This document shows, one piece after another, positions 19,471 to 28,359 of a stretch of 35,800 bases of DNA. Numbering within the stretch: the stretch's first letter is position 1; each line of letters opens with the position of its first letter. The translations under genes were made by a program, and so were the position numbers. The stretch is from Streptomyces albidus (ex Kaewkla and Franco 2022) (GTDB lineage: Bacteria > Actinomycetota > Actinomycetes > Streptomycetales > Streptomycetaceae). The notes below the pieces were generated by a model that ran no database searches, was not told where the DNA came from, and saw only the letters and a list, made by a program, of their open reading frames with translations. The stretch lies in NCBI RefSeq assembly GCF_013870515.1, contig NZ_JACBXA010000036.1, positions 1 to 35,800 of the forward strand, read 5' to 3'.

Positions 19471-20010
19471 ATGTCGCGAATCGGCAAGCTCCCCATCCAG
19501 GTTCCCGCCGGTGTGGACGTCACCATCGATGGCCAGGCGGTCGCGGTGAAGGGGCCGAAGGGTTCTCTCGCGCACACCGTTGTCGAGCCCATCGAGATCG
19601 GGAAGGGCGAGGACGGCGCACTTGTCGTCTCCCGCCCCAACGACGAGAGCCGGAACAAGGCCCTGCACGGTCTGTCCCGCACGCTGGTGGCGAACATGAT
19701 CACTGGCGTGACCAACGGGTTCAGCAAGAACCTCGAGATCAGCGGCGTGGGTTACCGCGTCCAGGCGAAGGGCTCCAACCTGGAGTTCTCGCTGGGCTAC
19801 AGCCACCCGATCCTCATCGAGGCGCCGGAAGGCATCTCGTTCAAGGTCGAGTCGCCGACCAAGTTCTCGGTCGAGGGCATCGACAAGCAGAAGGTCGGCG
19901 AGGTCGCCGCCAACATCCGTAAGCTGCGCCGCCCGGACCCGTACAAGGCCAAGGGCGTCAAGTACGCGGGCGAGACCATCCGCCGCAAGGTCGGAAAGGC
20001 TGGTAAGTAG
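19471..20010 (+). CDS. rplF: 50S ribosomal protein L6
   Basis: Complete L6 (179 residues), beside the sarcin-ricin loop. [35 protein letters not shown] and the C-terminal [16 protein letters not shown] are diagnostic. Strong ribosome site GGAGGT at 19459-19464. rplR follows after 2 bases. Confidence 0.98.
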   Translation: MSRIGKLPIQVPAGVDVTIDGQAVAVKGPKGSLAHTVVEPIEIGKGEDGALVVSRPNDESRNKALHGLSRTLVANMITGVTNGFSKNLEISGVGYRVQAKGSNLEFSLGYSHPILIEAPEGISFKVESPTKFSVEGIDKQKVGEVAANIRKLRRPDPYKAKGVKYAGETIRRKVGKAGK

Positions 20011-20012
20011 CC

Positions 20013-20393
20013 ATGGCATACGGCGTGAAGATCGCTAAGGGCGACGCCTACAAGCGCGCCGCCGCCAAGCGCCGTCACATCCGCATCCGCAAGAAGGTCT
20101 CGGGCACGCCCGTTCGTCCTCGTCTTGTGGTGACGCGCTCGAACCGTCACATGGTCGCCCAGGTCGTGGACGACCTGGCTGGCCACACCCTCGCCTCGGC
20201 GTCGTCGCTCGACTCGTCGGTCCGTGGTGACGGCGACAAGAGCGCGCAGGCCAAGCAGGTCGGCGCACTGGTCGCCGAGCGTGCGAAGGCCGCGGGTGTG
20301 GAGGCCGTCGTGTTCGACCGTGGCGGCAACAAGTACGCAGGGCGGATTGCCGCTCTGGCTGACGCCGCCCGTGAGGCCGGGCTCAAGTTCTGA
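20013..20393 (+). CDS. rplR: 50S ribosomal protein L18
   Basis: L18 (126 residues), a 5S rRNA-binding protein of the central protuberance. [20 protein letters not shown] and [20 protein letters not shown] are diagnostic. Follows rplF by 2 bases. Confidence 0.98.
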   Translation: MAYGVKIAKGDAYKRAAAKRRHIRIRKKVSGTPVRPRLVVTRSNRHMVAQVVDDLAGHTLASASSLDSSVRGDGDKSAQAKQVGALVAERAKAAGVEAVVFDRGGNKYAGRIAALADAAREAGLKF

Positions 20394-20437
20394 GTGCGGT
20401 TCCTACGCAGCGGACGTAAACGAGAGAGGTAATTCCA

Positions 20438-21040
20438 ATGGCTGGACCCCAGCGCCGCGGTGGCGGCGCCGGTGGCGGCGAGCGTCGGGACCGCAAGGGC
20501 CGGGACGGCGGCGCCGCCGCCGAGAAGACCGCGTACGTTGAGCGCGTTGTCGCGATCAACCGCGTGGCCAAGGTAGTCAAGGGTGGTCGTCGCTTCAGCT
20601 TCACCGCGCTGGTCGTGGTGGGCGACGGTGACGGCACCGTGGGTGTCGGATACGGCAAGGCCAAGGAGGTGCCGGCCGCCATCGCCAAGGGTGTTGAGGA
20701 GGCCAAGAAGCACTTCTTCAAGGTCCCCCGCATCCAGGGCACCATTCCGCACCCGATCCAGGGTGAGGAAGCCGCGGGCGTCGTGCTTCTCAAGCCGGCT
20801 TCGCCCGGTACCGGTGTGATCGCCGGTGGCCCGGTGCGTGCCGTGCTGGAGTGCGCGGGCATCCACGACGTGCTCAGCAAGTCGCTCGGTTCCTCGAACC
20901 CGATCAACATCGTGCACGCCACGCGTGCGGCTCTGCAGGGGCTTCAGCGTCCCGAGGAGATCGCCGCCCGCCGTGGCCTGCCGCTCGAGGACGTGGCACC
21001 CGCTGCTCTGCTGCGGGCGCGTGCCGGGGTGAGTGCGTAA
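20438..21040 (+). CDS. rpsE: 30S ribosomal protein S5
   Basis: S5 (200 residues), at the mRNA entry site and important for accuracy; the [18 protein letters not shown] loop is the spectinomycin region and looks wild type. It has a Gly/Arg-rich N-terminal extension of about 28 residues ([20 protein letters not shown]). The stop TAA shares its last A with rpmD. Confidence 0.98.
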   Translation: MAGPQRRGGGAGGGERRDRKGRDGGAAAEKTAYVERVVAINRVAKVVKGGRRFSFTALVVVGDGDGTVGVGYGKAKEVPAAIAKGVEEAKKHFFKVPRIQGTIPHPIQGEEAAGVVLLKPASPGTGVIAGGPVRAVLECAGIHDVLSKSLGSSNPINIVHATRAALQGLQRPEEIAARRGLPLEDVAPAALLRARAGVSA

Positions 21041-21222
21041 TGGCTCGCCTGAAGATCACGCAGACCCGTTCCGTCATCGGTACGAAGCAGAACCACCGGG
21101 ACACGCTGCGGACCCTCGGTCTCAAGCGTGTTCGCGATGTGTCCGTACGCGAGGACCGTCCCGAGGTGCGCGGCATGGTGCACACCGTGCGGCACCTGAT
21201 CACAGTCGAGGAGGTGGACTGA
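21040..21222 (+). CDS. rpmD: 50S ribosomal protein L30
   Basis: L30 (60 residues), a small 50S protein. [20 protein letters not shown] followed by LGLKRV matches the family. The ATG overlaps the rpsE stop by 1 base, the usual coupling in this cluster. Ends 1 base before rplO. Confidence 0.97.
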   Translation: MARLKITQTRSVIGTKQNHRDTLRTLGLKRVRDVSVREDRPEVRGMVHTVRHLITVEEVD

Positions 21223-21223
21223 G

Positions 21224-21688
21224 ATGGCTGAGTCTTCGGCGAGCAACCCGCTGAAGGTCCACAACCTCCGGCCGGCTCCGGGCGCCAAGACCGCCAAGAC
21301 CCGCGTGGGTCGTGGTGAGGCGTCCAAGGGCAAGACCGCCGGACGTGGCACGAAGGGCACCAAGGCCCGTTACCAGGTGCCGGAGAACTTCGAGGGTGGG
21401 CAGATGCCGCTGCACATGCGGCTGCCCAAGCTCAGGGGCTTCCGGAACCCCGCCCACAAGCAGTTCCAGGTCGTGAACCTGGACAAGCTGGCCGAGCTCT
21501 ACCCCAAGGGTGGAGAGGTCACGGTGGCCGATCTGGTCGCCAAGGGCGCAGTTCGCAAGAACGAGCTCGTCAAGGTGCTCGGCACCGGCGAGATCTCCGC
21601 GGCTCTGACGGTGACCGTCAACAAGGTCTCCGGCTCCGCCAAGGAGAAGATCACCGCTGCTGGCGGCACCGTCACCGAGCTCGACTGA
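21224..21688 (+). CDS. rplO: 50S ribosomal protein L15
   Basis: Complete L15 (154 residues), a late 50S assembly protein. The glycine-rich block [18 protein letters not shown] and [13 protein letters not shown] are diagnostic. Last ribosomal gene before the secY break: a strong hairpin lies 17 bases after its stop. Confidence 0.98.
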   Translation: MAESSASNPLKVHNLRPAPGAKTAKTRVGRGEASKGKTAGRGTKGTKARYQVPENFEGGQMPLHMRLPKLRGFRNPAHKQFQVVNLDKLAELYPKGGEVTVADLVAKGAVRKNELVKVLGTGEISAALTVTVNKVSGSAKEKITAAGGTVTELD

Positions 21689-21705
21689 GTTCGTTGACTG
21701 ACTGG

Positions 21706-21734
21706 CCGGGGATGCCCCAACGGGGCGTCCCCGG
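21706..21734 (+). terminator. Terminator or attenuator after rplO
   Basis: A 13-bp stem, CCGGGGATGCCCC with GGGGCGTCCCCGG (one G-U), and an AAC loop lie 17 bases past the rplO stop. The stem is very stable but lacks a U-run. It separates the spc ribosomal genes from secY-adk. Confidence 0.7.
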
Positions 21735-21741
21735 TCCGTCG

Positions 21742-21771
21742 TTCCACGGCGGGCACCGTCCCCGGTAAGGT
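21742..21771 (+). promoter_or_regulatory. Candidate secY promoter
   Basis: TTCCAC (21742-21747) and TAAGGT (21766-21771) with an 18-base spacer lie just after the rplO terminator, giving a secY leader of about 70 bases. The -10 is a common Streptomyces form; the -35 matches four of six bases. Confidence 0.4.
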
Positions 21772-21846
21772 GGCGGGCACTGTTGGTATCTGTCGACCCC
21801 AAGACCGTCACCTCTCGCGACAGACGCGGGGGGCGCAGGAGGCACC

Positions 21847-23160
21847 GTGCTCACCGCGTTCGCCCGGGCGTTTCAGACGCCCGACCTGCGAAAGAAGCTG
21901 TTGTTCACGCTCGGCATCATGGTGCTCTTCCGACTGGGGCAGCACGTTCCCGTACCGGGCGTCAGCTTTGAGAACGTCAACCAGTGCATGAAGGAGGCCC
22001 AGGGGAGTTCGGGCCTCTTCGGGCTGGTCAACATGTTCAGCGGTGGCGCACTGCTGCAGTTGACCATTTTCGCGCTCGGCATCATGCCGTACATCACAGC
22101 CAGCATCATCCTTCAGCTGCTGGTCGTGGTCATCCCCCGGCTGGAGGCCCTGAAGAAGGAGGGCCAGGCCGGCCAGGGCAAGATCACTCAGTACACGCGT
22201 TATCTCACAGTTGCTCTCGCGATTCTCCAGGCGACCGGTCTCGTCGCCACCGCACGCAGTGGCACCCTTTTCCCGCAGTGCCAGGTCCGCGACCAGATCG
22301 TCCCGGACCAGTCGATCTTCACCACGGCCGTCATGGTCATCTGCATGACCGCGGGTACGGCGTTCATCATGTGGCTCGGTGAGCTGATCACCGACAAGGG
22401 CATCGGCAACGGCATGTCGATCCTGATGTTCGTCTCGATCGCCGCCGGCTTCCCCGGCGCGCTGTGGGCCATCAAGAAGCAGGGCAAACTGGCCGACGGC
22501 TGGATCGAGTTCGGGGCGGTCATCCTGAGCGGTCTGGCGATGGTGGCGCTCGTGGTTCTCGTCGAGCAGGCGCAGCGCCGCATTCCCGTGCAGTACGCGA
22601 AGCGGATGATCGGGCGCCGCAGTTACGGCGGCACGTCCACGTACATTCCGCTGAAGGTCAATCAGGCCGGTGTGATTCCGGTCATCTTCGCGTCGTCGCT
22701 GCTCTACATTCCGGCGCTGATCGTTCAGTTCAGCGGGTCCCAGTCAGGCTGGGCGGAGTGGATCCAGTCGCACTTCGTCAAGGGTGACCACCCGATTTAC
22801 ATCGTCACGTACTTCGTGTTGATCGTTTTCTTCGCCTTCTTCTACGTCGCGATCTCCTTCAACCCCGAAGAAGTTGCCGACAACATGAAGAAGTATGGTG
22901 GCTTCATCCCGGGCATCCGGGCGGGTCGCCCCACCGCGGAGTACCTGAGCTATGTGCTGAACCGCATCACATGGCCCGGTGCGATGTACCTCGGGCTGAT
23001 CGCCCTGGTGCCGACCGTCGCGCTGATCGCGTTCGGCGCCCAGCAGAACTTCCCGTTCGGCGGGACGAGCATTCTGATCATCGTGGGCGTCGGTCTCGAG
23101 ACCGTGAAGCAGATCGAGAGCCAGCTTCAGCAGCGCAATTACGAAGGGTTCCTCCGCTGA
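21847..23160 (+). CDS. secY: Preprotein translocase subunit SecY
   Basis: SecY (437 residues), the membrane channel of the Sec translocon. Ten hydrophobic segments are readable, from KLLFTLGIMVLFRLG near residue 20 to the last at about 400. Family blocks FSGGALLQLTIFALGIMPYI, the cytoplasmic loop RRIPVQYAKR and the C-terminal loop GIRAGRPTAEYL are intact. GTG start with AGGAGG (21837-21842) only 4 bases away, which is short. The stop overlaps the adk start by 1 base, so the pair is coupled as in most actinobacteria. Confidence 0.98.
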   Translation: MLTAFARAFQTPDLRKKLLFTLGIMVLFRLGQHVPVPGVSFENVNQCMKEAQGSSGLFGLVNMFSGGALLQLTIFALGIMPYITASIILQLLVVVIPRLEALKKEGQAGQGKITQYTRYLTVALAILQATGLVATARSGTLFPQCQVRDQIVPDQSIFTTAVMVICMTAGTAFIMWLGELITDKGIGNGMSILMFVSIAAGFPGALWAIKKQGKLADGWIEFGAVILSGLAMVALVVLVEQAQRRIPVQYAKRMIGRRSYGGTSTYIPLKVNQAGVIPVIFASSLLYIPALIVQFSGSQSGWAEWIQSHFVKGDHPIYIVTYFVLIVFFAFFYVAISFNPEEVADNMKKYGGFIPGIRAGRPTAEYLSYVLNRITWPGAMYLGLIALVPTVALIAFGAQQNFPFGGTSILIIVGVGLETVKQIESQLQQRNYEGFLR

Positions 23161-23828
23161 TGCGTATCGTCCTCGTCGGGCCGCCTGGCGCGGGTAAGGG
23201 AACGCAGGCCGCGTTCCTCGCCGAGAAGCTGTCGATCCCGCATATCTCGACGGGCGACATCTTCCGCGCCAACATCAGCCAGGGCACGGAGCTCGGGCGG
23301 CAGGCGCAGGAGTACATGCGCGCAGGCCAGCTCGTCCCCGACGAGATCACGATCGGCATGGCGAAGGACAGGATGGCTGAGGCCGACGCGGTCAACGGCT
23401 TCCTGCTCGACGGATTCCCCCGGAACATCGCGCAGGCGGAGGCGCTGGACAGCATCCTCGAGGAGCGCGACGAGAAGCTGGACGCCGTGCTGGACCTGGA
23501 GGTCCCGGAGGAAGAGGTCGTCAAGCGGATCGCGGGCCGTCGCATCTGCCGCAGCGACAGCAGTCACGTCTTCCACGCCGAGTACAGCCCGCCCAAGAAG
23601 GACGGCGTGTGCGACGTGTGCGGCGGCGAGCTCTACCAGCGCGACGACGACCGCGAGGAGACCGTGCGCAAGCGGCTCGCGGTCTACCACAGCGAGACCG
23701 AGCCGATCATCGACCACTACAAGCGGCAGGACCTGGTCACGACCATCTCCGCGCTAGGCAAGGTCGGCGAGGTGACCGAGCGCGCGATGGGAGCCCTGCA
23801 GCAGCAGAACGACTCGGTCGCCGAGTAA
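23160..23828 (+). CDS. adk: Adenylate kinase
   Basis: Adk (222 residues), ATP + AMP to 2 ADP. P-loop GPPGAGKGT (7-15), the AMP-site block STGDIFRANI (30-39) and LDGFPRN (83-89) are present. The long-form LID (about 125-165) has Cys130 plus the CDVC pair Cys151/Cys154, but the position expected for a second cysteine near 133 is Asp, so zinc binding would need a mixed ligand set or be absent; this matches what I recall of Streptomyces Adk. ATG overlaps the secY stop. A strong terminator follows after 31 bases. Confidence 0.97.
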   Translation: MRIVLVGPPGAGKGTQAAFLAEKLSIPHISTGDIFRANISQGTELGRQAQEYMRAGQLVPDEITIGMAKDRMAEADAVNGFLLDGFPRNIAQAEALDSILEERDEKLDAVLDLEVPEEEVVKRIAGRRICRSDSSHVFHAEYSPPKKDGVCDVCGGELYQRDDDREETVRKRLAVYHSETEPIIDHYKRQDLVTTISALGKVGEVTERAMGALQQQNDSVAE

Positions 23829-23859
23829 CAAGGCCCGTCGATTGAGTACAGCTTCGCCT

Positions 23860-23895
23860 GCGGTCGCGGCACCCCGCTCGGGGGGCCGCGACCGC
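23860..23895 (+). terminator. Terminator after secY-adk
   Basis: An 11-bp perfect stem, GCGGTCGCGGC (23860-23870) with GCCGCGACCGC (23885-23895), with an inner CCCC/GGGG pair. It lies 31 bases after the adk stop. Confidence 0.8.
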
Positions 23896-23989
23896 TTGGC
23901 TGTACGGCACACTGAGTGAAGCAGGGGTTCGCACCCCGGCCGGCCCCAAGATCCAAGACCCCAGGACCGACACAGGAAGGCACCGTCGC

Positions 23990-24826
23990 ATGGTGGAGAT
24001 CAAGACCCCGGAGCAGATCGCGAAGATGCGCGAAGCGGGGCTGGTGGTCGCCGCGATGCATGAGGCATGCAGTGCCGCCGCGGTCCCCGGAGCCAGCACC
24101 AAGGATCTCGACGAGGTCGCCGCGAAGGTGCTCGCCGATCACGGCGCCAAGCCGAACTTCCTCGGCTACGGCGGGTTCCCCGGCAACATCTGCACCTCGG
24201 TCAACGACATCGTCGTGCACGGCATCCCCGACAAGGAGACCGTGCTCAAGGAGGGCGACCTGCTCTCCATCGACGCCGGCGCGATCATCGACGGCTGGCA
24301 CGGGGACGCCGCGCTGACCGTGTTCGTGGGGGAGGGGCACGCCCCCGAGCTGCACGAGCTGAGCCGGGTCACCGAGGAGTCCATGTGGGCGGGCATCGCC
24401 GCCATGCGCAAGGGCAACCGCCTGGTGGACGTCTCGCGGGCGATCGAGGGCTACATCCGCCGTCAGCCGCGTCCGGCCTCCGGTTCGTACGGCATCGTCG
24501 AGGACTACGGCGGGCACGGCATCGGCTCCCAGATGCACATGGACCCGCACCTGCTGAACTACGTGGACCGCCGTCGCGGCCGCGGCCCCAAGCTGGTGCC
24601 CGGCATGTGTCTGGCCATCGAGCCGATGGTGACCCTGGGCACGCCCAAGACGCACGTGCTCTCCGACGACTGGACGGTCAAGACGGACGACGGCACCTGG
24701 TCGAGCCACTGGGAGCACTCGGTGGCGCTCACCGAGGACGGCCCACTTGTGCTGACCGCCCCCGACGGCGGCAAGGCCAAGCTGGAACAGCTGGGTGTCA
24801 CGGCTGCGCCGGACCCGCTCGGCTGA
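23990..24826 (+). CDS. map: Type I methionine aminopeptidase
   Basis: MetAP (278 residues), which removes the initiator methionine from nascent proteins. The five metal ligands are Asp95, Asp106, His176, Glu211 and Glu242, in the motifs SIDAG, GDAAL, GHGIG, AIEPM and EHSV. It lacks the N-terminal zinc-finger extension of some actinobacterial paralogues. ATG 23990 has AGGAAGG about 9 bases upstream. It follows the adk terminator, so it probably has its own promoter; a GGCACACTG at 23906-23914 and a GGGGT/ACCCC hairpin (23924-23937) lie in the leader. Confidence 0.97.
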   Translation: MVEIKTPEQIAKMREAGLVVAAMHEACSAAAVPGASTKDLDEVAAKVLADHGAKPNFLGYGGFPGNICTSVNDIVVHGIPDKETVLKEGDLLSIDAGAIIDGWHGDAALTVFVGEGHAPELHELSRVTEESMWAGIAAMRKGNRLVDVSRAIEGYIRRQPRPASGSYGIVEDYGGHGIGSQMHMDPHLLNYVDRRRGRGPKLVPGMCLAIEPMVTLGTPKTHVLSDDWTVKTDDGTWSSHWEHSVALTEDGPLVLTAPDGGKAKLEQLGVTAAPDPLG

Positions 24827-24938
24827 TCAGCGTCACCGAGGCGCCGTCCCGTCAACGGGCCGGCGCGGGCCGTACGCTTCCGCCCGGACTTCGACCCGAG
24901 GGGCATAACGATCTTGCCAACCGGGGAGACTACCCGAA

Positions 24939-24968
24939 TTCGTCTTTGCGGGAACCGTGTCGTAGACT
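24939..24968 (+). promoter_or_regulatory. Candidate infA promoter
   Basis: TAGACT (24963-24968) is a good Streptomyces -10; the best -35 at correct distance is the weak TTCGTC (24939-24944), 18-base spacer. Transcription from about 24975 would give a 70-base leader containing the hairpin at 24998-25026. Confidence 0.4.
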
Positions 24969-24997
24969 GGCTCGTCGGTCCCGGAGTCTTCGTATGC

Positions 24998-25026
24998 CCG
25001 GGATCACCCCAGGTAGCCGATCCCGG
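24998..25026 (+). promoter_or_regulatory. Leader hairpin next to the infA ribosome site
   Basis: A perfect 8-bp stem, CCGGGATC (24998-25005) with GATCCCGG (25019-25026), has a 13-base loop. It ends directly before AAGGTGAAG, the probable ribosome site, 18 bases before the infA ATG. It could shield or stabilise the initiation region. Confidence 0.45.
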
Positions 25027-25044
25027 AAGGTGAAGCGCTAGAGC

Positions 25045-25266
25045 ATGGCCAAAAAACAAGGGGCCATCGAGATCGAGGGCACTGTCGTCGAATCTCTGCC
25101 GAATGCGATGTTCAAGGTGGAGCTTCAAAACGGGCACCAGGTTCTCGCGCACATCAGCGGCAAGATGCGGATGCACTACATCCGTATCCTTCCCGACGAC
25201 CGGGTCGTGGTGGAGCTCTCTCCCTACGACCTGACCCGCGGGCGGATCGTCTACCGCTACAAGTAG
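25045..25266 (+). CDS. infA: Translation initiation factor IF-1
   Basis: IF-1 (73 residues), an OB-fold factor that binds the ribosomal A site during initiation. [20 protein letters not shown] and the block [19 protein letters not shown] are essentially invariant in the family. It heads the infA-rpmJ-rpsM-rpsK-rpsD-rpoA-rplQ run. The AAGG ribosome site lies right after a leader hairpin. Confidence 0.98.
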   Translation: MAKKQGAIEIEGTVVESLPNAMFKVELQNGHQVLAHISGKMRMHYIRILPDDRVVVELSPYDLTRGRIVYRYK

Positions 25267-25329
25267 CACGACAGATCGAGCCGTTGTCCTGCTCGACAGG
25301 GCCGCGGCCTGACCCGGAGAACCTCATTC

Positions 25330-25443
25330 ATGAAGGTCAAGCCGAGCGTCAAGAAGATCTGCGACAAGTGCAAGGTGATCCGCCGCCACGGCCGGGTCAT
25401 GGTCATCTGCGACAACCTGCGCCACAAGCAGCGCCAGGGCTGA
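25330..25443 (+). CDS. rpmJ: 50S ribosomal protein L36, zinc-binding
   Basis: A 37-residue protein starting [19 protein letters not shown] and ending RHKQRQG. Zinc ligands Cys11, Cys14, Cys27 and His32 are all present, so this is the zinc form; a cysteine-free paralogue is usual elsewhere in Streptomyces. GGAG lies about 11 bases upstream of the ATG. It sits 63 bases after infA in the standard actinobacterial order and is easily missed because of its size. Confidence 0.96.
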   Translation: MKVKPSVKKICDKCKVIRRHGRVMVICDNLRHKQRQG

Positions 25444-25651
25444 CGCACCTCAGGCCATAGCCTTCGCACCACTCGCACTCTTCGCGCGACGCAAGCGACA
25501 AGTACATACGCAGACGCCCGACCCCCCGCCTTGGAAATCTTGTCGGTGGGGACGACACCCTCGGTCGGAGGCCGGGGACCCTGCCCGTACGACTTCGTAC
25601 GACAGGGGACGGTGCTGCGGCAGACCTCCCAAGCAAACAGGAGCCACAGGA
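25444..25651 (+). promoter_or_regulatory. rpmJ-rpsM spacer with hairpin
   Basis: The main feature is the compound hairpin CCCTG-CC-CGTACGA-CT-TCGTACG-A-CAGGG (25579-25607), ending 44 bases before rpsM. Upstream, GCCCGACC (25516-25523) followed by GTCGG (25542-25546) faintly recalls the element shared by the rpsL and rpsJ leaders, but the loop is longer and identity much lower. No promoter could be identified. Confidence 0.4.
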
Positions 25652-26032
25652 ATGGCACGCCTCGCAGGCGTCGACCTCCCGCGCGAGAAGCGCGTCGAGG
25701 TCGCCCTCACCTACGTCTTCGGCATCGGTCGTACCCTTGCCCAGCGGACCCTGGGTGAGACCGGCATCAACCCGGACACCCGAGTGCGGGATCTCGCTGA
25801 GGAAGACCTCATCAAGATCCGCGACTACGTGGACAACAACCTCCAGGTGGAGGGTGACCTCCGCCGTGAGGTCCAGGCCGACATCCGCCGCAAGGTCGAG
25901 ATCGGCTGCTACGAGGGCCTGCGGCACCGCCGCGGTCTCCCGGTCCACGGTCAGCGCACCAAGACCAACGCCCGCACCCGCAAGGGCCCGCGTCGCGCGA
26001 TCGCCGGCAAGAAGAAGCCGGGCAAGAAGTAG
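25652..26032 (+). CDS. rpsM: 30S ribosomal protein S13
   Basis: Complete S13 (126 residues), of the 30S head; its C-terminal tail reaches P-site t[24 protein letters not shown]... begins the protein ([20 protein letters not shown]), and [20 protein letters not shown] ends the conserved core. Ribosome site AGGAG about 10 bases upstream. Confidence 0.98.
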   Translation: MARLAGVDLPREKRVEVALTYVFGIGRTLAQRTLGETGINPDTRVRDLAEEDLIKIRDYVDNNLQVEGDLRREVQADIRRKVEIGCYEGLRHRRGLPVHGQRTKTNARTRKGPRRAIAGKKKPGKK

Positions 26033-26098
26033 TCCGCACGGGACACGCTGCAAGCGGTCCGTGTGCAGGACCGACGACCTCCACAGGAGTAAATCCAT

Positions 26099-26503
26099 AT
26101 GCCTCCGAAGGGCCGTACGGCCGGCGCCAAGAAGGTGCGCCGCAAGGACAAGAAGAACGTCCCCGCCGGGCACGCTCACATCAAGAGCACGTTCAACAAC
26201 ACCATCGTTTCGATCACCGACCCCACCGGCAACGTGATCTCCTGGGCCTCCGCCGGCCACGTCGGCTTCAAGGGCTCGCGGAAGTCGACGCCGTTCGCGG
26301 CGCAGATGGCTGCTGAGAACGCCGCACGCCGCGCGCAGGAGCACGGCATGCGCAAGGTCGATGTCTTCGTCAAGGGCCCCGGCTCCGGTCGTGAGACCGC
26401 GATCCGTTCCCTCCAGGCCACCGGCCTCGAGGTCGGCTCGATCCAGGACGTGACCCCGACCCCGCACAACGGCTGCCGCCCGCCCAAGCGTCGCCGAGTC
26501 TGA
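26099..26503 (+). CDS. rpsK: 30S ribosomal protein S11
   Basis: Complete S11 (134 residues), at the 30S platform near the E site. Conserved [27 protein letters not shown] and [15 protein letters not shown] are present. AGGAG ribosome site; 66 bases after rpsM. Confidence 0.98.
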   Translation: MPPKGRTAGAKKVRRKDKKNVPAGHAHIKSTFNNTIVSITDPTGNVISWASAGHVGFKGSRKSTPFAAQMAAENAARRAQEHGMRKVDVFVKGPGSGRETAIRSLQATGLEVGSIQDVTPTPHNGCRPPKRRRV

Positions 26504-26529
26504 CCGGCTGAAACAGGAGATCTAAGACA

Positions 26530-27156
26530 ATGGCGCGTTACACCGGGGCCGACTGCAGGCGCTGCCGTCGGGAGAAGCAGAAGCTCTTCCTCAAGGGGAG
26601 CAAGTGCGAGAGCGCGAAGTGCCCGATCGAGATCCGTCCTTACCCCCCGGGTGAGCACGGTCGCGGGCGCACCAAGGACTCCGAGTACCTGCTGCAGAAG
26701 CGTGAGAAGCAGAAGGCAGCTCGTATCTACGGCGTCCTGGAGAAGCAGTTCCGCGGGTATTTCAACGAGGCCAACCGTCAGCAGGGCAAGACTGGTGAGA
26801 ACCTGCTGCGGATCCTCGAGACCCGTCTGGACAACGTGGTCTACCGGGCCGGCTTCGCCAAGTCCCGCGACCACGCCCGTCAGCTGGTGAAGCACGGGCA
26901 CATCACCATCAACGGCCGCAAGAACGACATCCCGTCGGCTCGTGTGTCCGTGAGTGACATCGTCGAGGTCCGCGAGGCCTCCCGTAACCTGACGCCTTTC
27001 CAGGTGGCAGCTGCGGAGGCCGGCGAGAAGACGGTTCCGGCCTGGCTGGAGTCCATCCCGTCGAAGCTGCGGATCCTCGTCCACTCGCTGCCCGAGCGCC
27101 AGGTGATCGACACCCAGGTGCAGGAGCAGCTGATCGTCGAGCTCTACTCGAAGTAG
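26530..27156 (+). CDS. rpsD: 30S ribosomal protein S4, zinc-binding
   Basis: Complete S4 (208 residues), the primary assembly protein of the 5' domain and an accuracy factor; in E. coli it represses the alpha operon. Cys9, Cys12, Cys26 and Cys31 (C-x2-C-x13-C-x4-C) form a zinc site, then the S4 RNA-binding domain RLDNVVYRAGFAKSRDHARQ. Streptomyces often carry S4 inside this cluster, as here. A stable hairpin lies between it and rpoA. Confidence 0.98.
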   Translation: MARYTGADCRRCRREKQKLFLKGSKCESAKCPIEIRPYPPGEHGRGRTKDSEYLLQKREKQKAARIYGVLEKQFRGYFNEANRQQGKTGENLLRILETRLDNVVYRAGFAKSRDHARQLVKHGHITINGRKNDIPSARVSVSDIVEVREASRNLTPFQVAAAEAGEKTVPAWLESIPSKLRILVHSLPERQVIDTQVQEQLIVELYSK

Positions 27157-27171
27157 CAGGTCGAAAGGGTC

Positions 27172-27205
27172 GGGTGGTACGGCGCTCAAACGAGCTGTGC
27201 CACCC
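27172..27205 (+). terminator. Hairpin between rpsD and rpoA (attenuator candidate)
   Basis: GGGTGGTAC (27172-27180) pairs with GTGCCACCC (27197-27205; one G-U), with an inner GCTC-AAAC-GAGC stem. It lies 15 bases after the rpsD stop and 56 bases before rpoA, with no recognisable promoter after it, so it may reduce rather than stop transcription into rpoA, or set a processing end. Confidence 0.45.
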
Positions 27206-27261
27206 GTACCCTGTCAGTACGGCATCAAATAGCGGTTGCCGAAGACTGGAGGCATAACCCC

Positions 27262-28284
27262 ATGCTGATCGCTCAGCGCCCGTCCCTGACCGAAGAGGTC
27301 GTCGACGAATTCCGCTCACGGTTCGTGATCGAGCCGCTGGAGCCGGGTTTCGGATACACCCTCGGTAACTCCCTGCGTCGCACGCTCCTCTCCTCGATCC
27401 CCGGCGCTGCTGTCACCAGCATCCGGATCGACGGTGTCCTGCACGAGTTCACGACCGTGCCGGGCGTCAAGGAGGACGTCACCGACCTCATCCTCAACAT
27501 CAAGAGCCTCGTCGTCTCCTCCGAGCACGACGAGCCGGTCGTGATGTACCTGCGCAAGCAGGGCCCCGGTCTGGTCACCGCGGCGGACATCGCGCCGCCG
27601 GCCGGTGTCGAGGTGCACAACCCCGACCTGATCCTCGCCACGCTCAACGGCAAGGGGAAGCTGGAGATGGAGCTGACCGTCGAGCGCGGTCGCGGCTACG
27701 TCTCCGCCGTGCAGAACAAGCAGATGGGCCAGGAGATCGGGCGCATCCCGGTCGACTCCATCTACTCCCCGGTGCTCAAGGTCACCTACAAGGTCGAGGC
27801 GACCCGTGTCGAGCAGCGCACCGACTTCGACAAGCTGATCGTCGACGTCGAGACCAAGCAGGCCATGCGTCCCCGCGACGCCATGGCCTCGGCCGGCAAG
27901 ACCCTGGTCGAGCTCTTCGGCCTGGCGCGTGAGCTCAACGTCGACGCCGAGGGCATCGACATGGGCCCGTCGCCGACGGACGCGGCGCTCGCCGCCGATC
28001 TGGCGCTGCCGATCGAGGAGCTGGAGCTCACCGTCCGTTCGTACAACTGCCTCAAGCGCGAGGGCATCCACTCCGTGGGCGAGCTCGTGGCGCGTTCCGA
28101 GGCGGACCTGCTCGACATCCGCAACTTCGGTGCGAAGTCGATCGACGAGGTCAAGGCGAAGCTGGCCGGCATGGGCCTTGCCCTGAAGGACAGCCCGCCC
28201 GGATTCGACCCGACGGCCGCCGCCGACGCCTTCGGCGCGGACGACGACACGGACGCCGGGTTCGTGGAGACCGAGCAGTACTGA
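27262..28284 (+). CDS. rpoA: DNA-directed RNA polymerase alpha subunit
   Basis: RpoA (340 residues). The N-terminal domain (about 1-230) starts polymerase assembly; the [18 protein letters not shown] block is diagnostic. The C-terminal domain (about 245-315: [31 protein letters not shown]) contacts UP elements and activators. It ends with an acidic tail ([17 protein letters not shown]). A GGAG lies about 12 bases upstream of the ATG. It follows rpsD after a 105-base spacer and precedes rplQ by 149 bases of repeat- and hairpin-rich sequence. Confidence 0.98.
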   Translation: MLIAQRPSLTEEVVDEFRSRFVIEPLEPGFGYTLGNSLRRTLLSSIPGAAVTSIRIDGVLHEFTTVPGVKEDVTDLILNIKSLVVSSEHDEPVVMYLRKQGPGLVTAADIAPPAGVEVHNPDLILATLNGKGKLEMELTVERGRGYVSAVQNKQMGQEIGRIPVDSIYSPVLKVTYKVEATRVEQRTDFDKLIVDVETKQAMRPRDAMASAGKTLVELFGLARELNVDAEGIDMGPSPTDAALAADLALPIEELELTVRSYNCLKREGIHSVGELVARSEADLLDIRNFGAKSIDEVKAKLAGMGLALKDSPPGFDPTAAADAFGADDDTDAGFVETEQY

Positions 28285-28290
28285 TCCGTC

Positions 28291-28322
28291 GGGGTGTGCG
28301 GCCGTCCGCGGCCGCACACCCC
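28291..28322 (+). terminator. Terminator-like hairpin after rpoA
   Basis: A perfect 13-bp stem, GGGGTGTGCGGCC (28291-28303) with GGCCGCACACCCC (28310-28322), 6-base loop, starts 6 bases after the rpoA stop. A second stem, CCCGGC-TCTG-GCCGGG, follows at 28321-28336. Since rplQ lies just downstream with no clear promoter, it may be an attenuator. Confidence 0.6.
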
Positions 28323-28359
28323 CGGCTCTGGCCGGGAACACCCCCGGCCGGGACACCCT

